Source of the DNA: Baffinella frigidus
Taxonomy: Eukaryota > Cryptophyceae > Cryptomonadales > Baffinellaceae
DNA: 26,000 bases
Direction: 5' to 3'
NCBI GenBank assembly: GCA_026770585.1
Contig: MU646304.1
Location: forward strand, 1,203,138-1,229,137
Shown: positions 11,701 through 22,443 of the stretch, in pieces
Numbering within the stretch: the stretch's first letter is position 1
Layout of the letters: every line of letters starts with the position of its first letter
Made by a program: the position numbers and the translations under genes
Notes under the pieces: generated by a model
Databases searched by the model: none
Told to the model about the DNA's origin: nothing
Seen by the model: only the letters and a program-made list of their open reading frames with translations

Positions 11701-14700
11701 TATAGCCCGAACCCACCATCACCTCTTATATCTCGCGGAGCTGTTCCTGGACGACAAACCGCAACAAAAACGACAACCCGCAATACACACGTCTCTCATT
11801 TTCACGATTTTCATCGGCCGAAGAGTTCACGCCCCCCACGCTGAATGACTCTCAACACTCTTCCGATGGCAGGAGTTACTCCTGGATGACAACCCGACCC
11901 TGCGCTACCTCCCGCCCGAGATGGCCACCATGACGACCCTCGTCACTCTCGGCCATTCGGGGTAAACCCAAAACCCCTACAGTCGCCACCATCGACCCCC
12001 AACCTTGAGCCTAACACCTTGCACCCTGCACCCTACACACTGCACCCTCAACCCTCAACCCTTGAACCCTGAACCCTGGACTCGCGATGGCCTCCATGAC
12101 CACGCTCGTGACGCTCGGCCATTTGGGGTACACCCTAGACCCTACACGCCTAGACCCCAAAACTACCCGCATCTAACGGTTGTTTCATGCATTGTGAAAC
12201 AATACACCGAATGGAGTGCTCAACTTCAGATTATCTGGACAAAAAACAGGCATGCGGTGGTTGCGGGCTTTCCCTCTCAAACCCCAGCCGGGCTTTCCCT
12301 GTCAAACCCCAGACCTCAAAACCATCACCTCCAAACCCAAAACCCCAAACCCCACAGCCAAACCCCAAACCCCCAAAACGCAGGTGCTTCCTCGAGTCTC
12401 CCGGGATGGAGATAGTCGGGAAGGGGGTGCATGCTGTCATGACCTACCTCAGCGCGTACCCCCCCTCCCTCACCCTTCCTACCCAACCACCCACCCTACC
12501 CACCCACCCACCCAAACTACCCACCCATGCACCCACCCCTCCATCCACCCACCCACCCATACACTCACACTGCCCCCCCTACCCCCACCCACCCACCCCC
12601 CCACCCACGTGATCGAGCATGCGGCCCGATCAAGGCCCGAGGCAGCCTGCGTGTGACAGTTCATCTTCCCTTCAACACTTCATCCGCCCAAAGTGGTGTG
12701 CACGGACGTGCTCGGCTGCATTCCGCTCTGAACCACCCATCATTTCGCGATTTTGTGGGTATCCTCTCATTTTTTTTTTGGCAACGCGCAGGTGCCTGGA
12801 CTCGGTGCGGTCGAAGAAGGTGCTGCTGCAGGCGAGCGGCATGACTCAGTTCGCCATGCAGTTCACCGCCCGCCAGGTGCTGTCATCCCTGCCATTTGCA
12901 AATCCTGTGAATGCATTCCGAAATACGGACGTCCTTGCTTTCTTGCACACGACTGCGCTGGGTTTCGATGAGGAGGGTGTGTGACGTTGGCGTTGCGGAT
13001 AGTGTGCGTGCGTGCGCGCGCGTGCTCGCGTCTTCAGCTCGCGTCTTCAGCATTCCTGCACGGCGGTTGGACGCCACTGACAACCCTCGGCGACTATGAA
13101 CCACCTGGGTACTAAGGACCTTGACTTGAAAACCCTTCACACCAAAACCCCTAAATTATATGTCCTGCACCCTGAACCCTACAACCTACAACCTATACAA
13201 CACACCATGCACCCTGAACCCTGAACCCTGAACCCTGAACCCTGGACCCTGAACGCTGAACCCTGGGCAGACGTGCATGCATGTGGACATCTCGAACAAC
13301 TTTCTGGAGGAGCTCCAAGAGGGCATCTTCACGTGCGTTCCCACTCTGATTGCCCCCGCCCACTTGCCACCGGACCCGACCATGTATCACTTATTTCAAC
13401 CACATACCACCTCACCCAACCACCCATCACTCCCTTCAACCACTTACCCCTCTCGGAATGCCCCGCCCACGTGCCATGTCCCCAATTCACTCATCATGCT
13501 TCCAACAACTTGTCACTTCCCCCAACCACTCATCACCTCCCCCATCCACCTATCATTTAACCCAACCACGTATTTACGGTGCGTACTCCTCATCTTGGTG
13601 TCGCCAGAGCCTGCAATGGTCCCAGGGCCCCACAGTTGACTGTATCAGGTCGTGCCATCGGGTTGTACCAAAGACCGAGTTTTCATTGTATGGAGCCCTA
13701 TTACTCATTGCCAAAGCCCTGTTACTCATTGTAACCCCTTGGTTCCGCAGGTTTCTGAACCTGACCCACCTGAACGTCTCATACAAGAGTTGAGGGTCCT
13801 GCACCCTACACCCCACACCCAAACGCTGAATACTCACCACTAAACCCATTCACTCTCCGTGGTTCGTCCGCAGGTTCCTGAACCTAACCCACCCTCAACC
13901 CTCAACCCAAAACTTGAATCCCTCAACCCTGAACCCCACACCCCAAACCCCTGACCTCTGAACACTAACACCCCCCCCCCCGTGGTTCCGCAGGTTTTTG
14001 AACCTAACGCACCTGGACGTCTCATACAACCGCCTCGCGAAAGTCCCGATCCTGGTCGGCAACTTACGCGAACTGCTCCACTTTGCCGCGGACGGCAACA
14101 TGCTTACCCAGCTCCCGCTCTCTCTCGCGTACATGGATAAGCTTCAGGTCGAGAATCCTTCATCCCCCAATCCCAAACCGCCCACAATCCAAAACCGCAT
14201 TGTCCCACACTCCAAAACCGCATCATCTCTTTAGTAATTTTCGTAAGGGTTGGCCTTGTTCCTCACATAATTCCTAGGCGGTGTTCTCAATCCGTGTTCA
14301 CGTCCTTACACGCCCACTCTTTTGCGTACATGGATAAGCTCCAGGTTCGTTGACCCCCCCTCCTCGCTGATTTCTGATGGGGTTTCGTAAATAATCAATG
14401 CGTGAATGATCCGTAAGACCCTACGGTAGGACATCCAGGGAGATGGGTTTGTTCCTACGTAACTGACACCAAGTTGATACCTTTGTTCCTACGTAACTGA
14501 CACCAAGTTGACACCAAGTTGATACCCAACAGCCCCCCCTCTCTCTCGTACGCATGGAGAAGCTGCAGGTGCGTGTACCCTCCCCCATCACTCACTTGAA
14601 ACACCCAATCTCAATTCACTAGTGTGGCTTGCCTCTCAATTCACTAGTGTGGCTTGTCTCAATTCAATCTCAATTCACTAGTGTGGCTTGCCCAAGAAAA

Positions 14701-17700
14701 CACCCTCCCCAAGCCTGTCTCACTTTTATCATGTGGGATGTTGCGCAATCATGTCGTGCTTCTGGGGTGCATCGCCGGAGCTGGGTAAGCATGTTGCCGT
14801 CCGCGGCAAAGTGGAGCAGTTCGCGTAAGTTGCCGACCAGGATCGGGACTTTCGCGAGGCGGTTGTATGAGACGTCCAGGTGCGTTAGGTTCAAAAACTT
14901 CTGGGGTGCATCGCCGCTGACATATTGCACCGTCTCGCTCCTCGTGCATGGTGCTGAAAATCTGTGGGAAATGGTTTGCAGCACATCAGCGCGGCGGACA
15001 ACGCGATCTCCGACATCCCGCCAGACTACGCGATGCTCTCCTCCCTCCAAACCCTCCACCTCCCCGGCAACCTCATCTCCGAGCCCACGGGGGAGCTGCA
15101 CCATGTCACGTGCGTACCCCTCTTTGATCAAATTTGTTGGATAACCATAACATTTCCAGGTACCTGGTGTTATAGAGGGGAATCCATCCTTGCCTGAATG
15201 GGTGTGACAGAGTGCGCGTGAATGACCTCACATTGGGTGGAAATGCAGAGGCTGGAAGTGAGCGGGTGGGCACGACCCCGGCATGAAATGGGTTTGCAAT
15301 ACGCTGAAGTTTGCGTGGGAGTGCAGGACGCTGACGAACATCAGCCTGGCGCGGAACCGCATCTCGTCCCTCCCCTTCGAGTGGGGGTACCTCACCAGAC
15401 CACCAACCCTCAACCCTGAATTACAAACCCTACACCCTACACCCTACACCCTTGACCCTAAACCCCAAACCCTAAACCTAAACCCCAAACCTCAAACCCG
15501 AAACTCGAAACCCGGAACCCGGAACCCGAAACCCGAAACCCTAAAACCTAAACCCTCAATCAGGTACCTGACCAACGTCACGGAGCTGGACCTGACGGGC
15601 AACCACCTCACCGATCCGCCTTCTGAGGTATCATCCGCGGGTCTCTTATACCACTCTGCCTGCATGCCTGCCTGTCTGTCGCTGCCGGTTTCAGAGAGTG
15701 TCTGCAACAGCTGCATCTCCGAAGCCGGCCTTCAAAACGACAGGCCCGCGTCGGGACGGATGGACCCGCCTCGGGTCTGGGACAATCGAGTCGGGAATCT
15801 CTCCCAGAGGGATAACGGAGGTGTCATAACCAGGTGGGGTAACAAAGGTGTGATATGCAGGTTCGGCGGATCGGGGTGTCGCACATGCTGCGGTACCTCC
15901 GACAGGTGATGAACAGCTTCCTCAACAACTCCCTCGACTTCGCGGGGCTCAACCTCGCAGAGGCCCCGCTCGTCTTCGTCCGCAACCGCAATATCATCGA
16001 GATGTCTGACCCCAACCTCAGAGATCCAACCTCATCAGAGATCCAACGCCACCAGACACCACATAGCAGCCACCGGAGGTTTTAAGGATACAGTCCATCT
16101 AAACGATTTGTATTAGAATATTATCCATTTGCATTGGATTATAACTGCATTTCCCCAAAATATCCGGGGGAAAAGGAACTCCTCTGCTGCTAAGTAGATG
16201 TCAGTATTCAGAGCCCGAGAACCCTGCAGTGTCGTTCAAACTCCTCTTCGTCGGCAACAGAAACATCATCGAGATGTCCGTCCTCCCTCAACTATAACCC
16301 TGCACACGGATCCCTGCACCCTATTCTCAAGTCAATGCTCATACTCGCACCGGGTGAGAACCTCGAGAGATTTTTGTTTGGAATTATGTTCAATGTTTCA
16401 GGGTTTTGACTTTTCGATTCCCGAGCAGGTACCTGGACAACAACCGACTCTCTGTGCTGCCCCCCGAGGTTGCCGCCCCTCCAACCCTCTTCTTCTTCTT
16501 CTTCTTCTTCTTCTTCTTCTGCTTCTTTTTCTTCTTCTTCTTCTTCTTCTTCTTCTTCTTCTTCTTCGTTTTATTCTCCGTCTGCTTCTTCTTTTGCTTC
16601 CTCATCTTCTTCCGCTTTCTCGTTTTCTTCTTCCTTCTTCCGATTCCACGTTTTCGTCTTCGTCTTTTTATTCTCCGTCTTCTTCTTCTTCTTTATTACG
16701 CCCAAGCCTAGAGATGTGTGATCCAAAAACAGCCGCCTCTCAGTGCTCTCCACCGAGGTTCAAAACCCTGAAACCTAAAACCCCAACCCCCAAACCTGAC
16801 ACAGATCGGGCAGCTCCCCCAGATGAAGATCCTCTCCCTCTCGAACAACAAGCTGACCACCCTCCCATGCGAGCTCGGACAATGCACATCGCTCACGCAT
16901 CTGCATCTGGGGGGAAACAAGCTGCGGTCGCCGCCCGTGGACGTTCTTGACGCTGGCGTCGACGGTCTGCCTCCCAGTCAAACACCCTATTCCAAACACC
17001 CTATGCGGACAATGTTGGAATGGTAAATGAATGATAGATGGACGGCTGCGGTCGCCGCGCGTGGATGCGCTGGATGCGGGCGTCGACGGTGCAGACTCTC
17101 ACTCCCCAATAGTCCTCTACCGAAAAAGCCTCCAATCCCCAATTGTCCTTCACCGAGAAGGCGTCGACGGCGGGGATCCCCACGCCAGGCTCTTGGGCAG
17201 GGTATTCCAGGCCTGTTATTGGAGCCATTGGGCGGTGTTGGAGCCGTTTCTTCTCAGCATTGATTTTTGAATACCGTTTTTCTTTTTAAAAACACAATCA
17301 CTTTTGAATACCCCCCTTGCCAGCCCTGCGTGGCTCACCCAGCCCCTTTAGTTAAATGCAGAAACATATTCCAGTTAAAACACTATTGTGTGCTATACGT
17401 GGGGTGTAATTTGCTCGTGTACGCTCTACACAGCTTTACCTTAGCACTCGACTGAGACAGAGCTTGGCACAACGCAAGGCAGTCACCTCGGACAGTTGGC
17501 TTCGGCGTCCGCAGTCAGCACATCACCACCCTGTCACGAACCCCGTCTCTTCATCACACACAGATTCAATCCGACTCGGGTGCCGAATCGGGTGAGCTTT
17601 TGGCCTGACCTGCGAGCCCGACTCTGGTCTGAATTGATCAAAGCACCCAATTCGTGAACCGAATCCTGAACCCCAAACCGCAACCCCTTAACCGTCAACC

Positions 17701-20700
17701 CCAAACCCATCACCTCAAGGGATCCTGCAGTACCTGCGGTGCTTCTCACCGGCGATGCTCAGCGGGTTCCTCGGTCCTCTTGGAATTTGAGCCATTTCCA
17801 CAAAACCAGGATTTTGACAAAACGGCTCATCGGTTCCAATTACGTGGAGGGGAATCTCCCCAGTTTGCCTCCAGGGATCCTGCACTACATGCGATGTTTC
17901 TCAGTAAGCTGCGACAAATGTCGCCTGCTGCATGGCTTGCAGGGATCCTCCACACAGCGATTTTCATTGCAGACAGAGAGATGTCTATCGGCTGATGAAA
18001 TCTGTGACCATCCCCAGGGATCTTGCACTACCTGAGGTGCTGCCTGCCGACGGTGTCACAGTCAAGCCGTAGACTAACCCGCACTGGGTGTGATCATGGA
18101 CGTTAATCAAACCTTTCGTCTCCAGGGATCTTGCACTACCTGCGATGTTTTTCGGCCGCGATGCTCAGCGGGTTCCTCGACCTCTCTGACGCCCGCCACA
18201 CCGACGTCCCCAACGAGGTCTCCTCCCTGCCTTCCTGCTCGCCCCCGCCGCCGTTCCTCCCGATGTGTCTTTCGATTTTGACCAAAACAGCGTCGTGGCG
18301 AGGCAGGCGCCCCCCATCTCGAATCTCATGGACCAGTCTACATCTCGAATCTCGAATCTAACAGACCACTCCGCACATAGTGTCGCACTGCAGACGGCCC
18401 TGGGGCACGTATGATACGCATTCTGACGTGAGCAACACAGGATCGAAACACGCAGTATGTTCCTGACCCTGACGTCAGCGACGCACGATGCGCATGATAC
18501 GTGCCCCGAAGTGTGTTGCTGCCGTCAGGGCGCATTCGTGGTCGCTGAATATCACCCCCGAAACCCCTGAACCCAAACCCCAAACCACACCCGGCAGGTG
18601 CTGCTTGTCTCCAACCTCACGTTCCTCTCGCTGCGCAACAACACCGTATCCGATTGCTAGACCAAACCTCAACCCCCCAACCCCGCCAGGTTCTTCTCGC
18701 CTCGAACATAACCTTTTTCTCCCTGCCTTCCTCTCCATGTGGACGCGGAGGCGAAAACCCAAGTCTCGAACCCCGAAGTCTTCCATTGCAGGTGCTGCTG
18801 GTCTCGAACCTCACGTTCCTCTCGCTGCGCAACAACATCGTGTCTGAATGTTCCGCGGGGATCAACGTCCTGCAAGCGGGCCTCACGCACCTCGATCTCT
18901 CGGGCAACAAACTCGCCGAGGTATTAACACCCAACATCCTAAACCATAAACCTGAATCCCGAACCCCCAAGTCCCAAACCATGAAACCGAATCCCGAATC
19001 CCTAAGCTCCAAACCATAAACCCGAATCCCGAAACTCTAAGACCCAAACCATAAATTCTAATCCCGTGTCCCTAAACCCCAAACTCCGAGCGTTCAACTT
19101 CAACCCTCGAACCTTAAACCTGCAGCCCAAAACCCTAAACCACCAATCTCAAAACCACATCTCAAACCCCAAACCCCAAACCCCAAACCCCAAACCCAAG
19201 CAGGAGCCATCACCGCTCAAAGACCAGACGAACCTGACGATCCTCGCGCTGGACCGCATTCCCCTTCACAAACTCTCTTTGCAGCATTTCGGAACATTTA
19301 TGCTCCACGTATCGTATGCTATGTTAGAGTGTTGCTAGTTTTATGTTGGACAGGGGTTCTACGTTTTTGCTATGTTGGGCATGGGTTGTATGCCACCATA
19401 GCAACACTGACCCTAACATGCCGCACACATACATAAAAAGTGCAACCGAATGAGTAATGTCCCCCCCCCCCTTTCCAAACCGCAGGTGCCATCAACGCTC
19501 GGAGATCTCACGAACCTCACCTTCCTCGCACTGGACCGCAACCCTCTCCCGAAGCTCTCGCGAAGCCTACGGCTGCTCACGAAGCTCACGACGATGCGCA
19601 TCGAGTGCGTCGTCATGCTCTCGCCACCCCCGGAGCTCCAGGTGATTTCATCGCCCCCGGAGCTCCAGGTGAGTCTATTGGTACCCAATACACTTTGTAT
19701 GGGTACCGGTACCCAATACACATGAAGCGCACTATTGCTGACATTTGTCATTATTATTACTATCATTATTGTAATATATATATATATATTTGGCTTATTA
19801 TTGTAATATATATATATATATATATTTGGCCAAATATATATATATATATATTTGGCTCTCGCCGACTCCGGAACTCCAGGTCATGTGATTATCTCCTGCA
19901 GTGCCGTTGATTGTTATTTTTCTTACATTTGTTTTCATCCCGATTTTACCCTGCGTGTTGGCATGTTCAAACCACCTGGATCTCCAGGTGTTATCAGGGG
20001 TACCCACTAACCTGCATGAGGTGCATTGCTGCTGCTACCATTTGTTCCGGGATCTGTGTATGTTTCGAGCAGCAGGGTATCCTCATTCACAGCTTCTGGG
20101 TGTGAGATGCTGGTCTAAAAAAATCTCAAATTTTGCCACCCCAAAATCTCAAATTTTCCCACCGTTGATCTGATCTCAAATTATGCCACCTCGTTCGCAG
20201 GTTCTCAAGGAGCCGCATTACATTCTCAAGTTCCTGGAACAGGTCCACTCCCGCAATCTGTCTGTCTTTCTTTGCGAGAATACGCTAGCCACACAGCGGA
20301 CTTTGCAGCGATTTTGAATATCTGCGAAGCGATACGGCATACGACCCTACGGTAGGCAACCCGTAGGGGAATGGGGGTGTTCCTACTGATAAGGTAACGA
20401 AACTTCGGCCCGATTCGGGCCAAAAATCCCTTCGTAGCACGGTGCGTCGTTAGCAAACACATAAATGCACTGTGCCATACAGCGGGCTTCGAAGGGATTT
20501 CCGGCCCATATCGACCCACCTTTCCGTTATCCGTGGGAACCCCCCCTATGTTCCGACGGATTGCCTACCGGAGGGTCCTACTTGCAGATCGACACACGTC
20601 TGCAAATGCTCACTAGAGCATTTGTGCCTAATTGCACACCCAAAACGTATGCGGCTAATTGCACACCCAAAACGCGTGCAGTTGCACGTGGGGGACGAGA

Positions 20701-20811
20701 CGGGGCGGATGGTTCTCGACGACTGCGCCCTGCACGAGGTTCCTGACGAGGTACTTCTGCCTCTACTTCCCGACTCTCTTTTTTGCTCTTCTCGCTCTCT
20801 CTCTCTCGCTA

Positions 20812-20842
<31 letters not shown>

Positions 20843-21310
20843 GCATATATAAATACATGTTTATATATCAATATAACTATATATATATAAGGAAGGAACG
20901 AGACGGGGCGCATGGTTCTCGACGACTGCGCGCTGCACGAGCTGCCTGAAGAGATGTGTTTATGTCCCTCTCGCTATATATATCTCTCTCTCGCTCTCTC
21001 GCTCTCTCGCTTTCTCTCTCTCCCTCTCTCTCTCTCTCGCTTTCTCTCTCTCTCGCTCTCTCTCGCTCTCTCTCGCTCGCGCTCTCTCGCTCTCTCTCGT
21101 GCGCTCTATGTCTCGCTCTCTCTTTCGCACTCTACATCTCTTTCTCGCTCTCTCTATCTCTATAACTGTCTTGCTCGTGCACTGTCTCTTGTTCTCTTGT
21201 TCTCTCTCTCTCTCGCGCGCACCGCCAACGGGCTTCGCAGTCTCTATCGATCGCTTCTCTCTCGCACACCCCCCATATCTCCTCTTTCAGTCACTCCATC
21301 TTGCTCTCTA

Positions 21311-21372
<62 letters not shown>

Positions 21373-22254
21373 TCATCACTCACTCTCGATATCTGGCTCA
21401 CCGCCAACACGTGCCCATCATATATGCAGTGTCTATACTCACCTGCGGATCGCGCAGGGGGGGTGTAGCTAGGGTCAGTAGGGTGTGGACGAGAGAGTGT
21501 AGCTATGGTCAGTAGGGTGTGGACGAGGTCCGCATGCCCTCCCCTTGCAGAGGCGATATGTCAGGCCTGATGCCGTCCGCTGTCCCCAAGCTGGTCACCG
21601 CGTGATAAACATCTGGTAGGGTGCTGGTGTGGTCAGCAGGGTATAGCATTCACGTGTTGCCCCATCTTAGTGCCCGAGGCCATGCAATTGAAACTGCCTT
21701 TGATGCTATATTAACAGTGATTTCTCTCAGATTTTGCTATCTTAGCTTCGACGTACTTAAAATAGCACACATTCACCCCATAATAGCAAAAAACACGCTT
21801 TGAATCGCATGGCCTCGGCTATGAATCTGCAGGCGATGGCGATGCGGCATCTGGAATATCTATAGAGCATATAGGGTGCTGGTAGGGACAGCAGGGTGCA
21901 GGATTTCTTCGCGTTCCTGAATAGATTCAATTTCAGCCTAAATACTTTCAGGGATTCAAAATAGCTGGGTGTGTACCATTTATCTTTTAGATGGACAGTT
22001 TGCGAAATTAAATCTGTTCAGGTCCGGGACAAGATTCACATTTTTTCTAATGTGCAGGTGATGGCGATGCGGCATCTGGAGTATCTATCGATCAGACAGA
22101 ACCACATCTCGTCTCTCCCGATCGGCATCGGCGATCTCACGGATCTCACGGACTTGTTGGTCGACGACAATGACGTCACGTACATCTCCCCGGTACCGAC
22201 CCCAACCATTTATATACCACATAGGTACCCCTCCAACCCTACATATCCCGTATA

Positions 22255-22333
<79 letters not shown>

Positions 22334-22347
22334 ATAATTAAAAAAAA

Positions 22348-22443
<96 letters not shown>

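Larger units (their letters stand above)
20243..20681. other. Intron 35: two MITE-like copies in opposite orientation
   Basis: A full-length element lies at 20289-20449 and an inverted partial copy begins at 20475. Near the acceptor, 'ctaattgcacacccaaaacg' occurs twice (about 20628-20675). Confidence 0.65.

Noticed and set aside
12187-12656. Proline/Thr/His-rich open frames
   Set aside because: They span CCCAAAC-type and CCACC-type repeats in introns 21 and 22. Only 12384-12455 fits the LRR chain.
14670-15131. 153-codon - strand open frame containing perfect LRR residues
   Set aside because: The LRR part comes only from the inverted copy of exon 25. The rest is the antisense of exon 26 and intron, with no LRR pattern.
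16236-16286. F-K-L-L-F-V-G-N-R-N-I-I-E-M, resembling the start of a Roc GTPase P-loop in LRR-Roco proteins
   Set aside because: There is no G-x-x-x-x-G-K-(S/T). The segment is a copy of exon 29's end, which joins exon 30 to make an ordinary LRR.
16488-16695. Long open frames of poly-Ser, poly-Leu, poly-Phe (+) and poly-Lys (-)
   Set aside because: They are translations of a CTT microsatellite in an intron; all frames are open because the unit is a trinucleotide without stops.
20956-21515. Long + strand open frames rich in Leu-Ser-Leu and Tyr-Ile
   Set aside because: They are translations of CT and AT microsatellites, with no domain.
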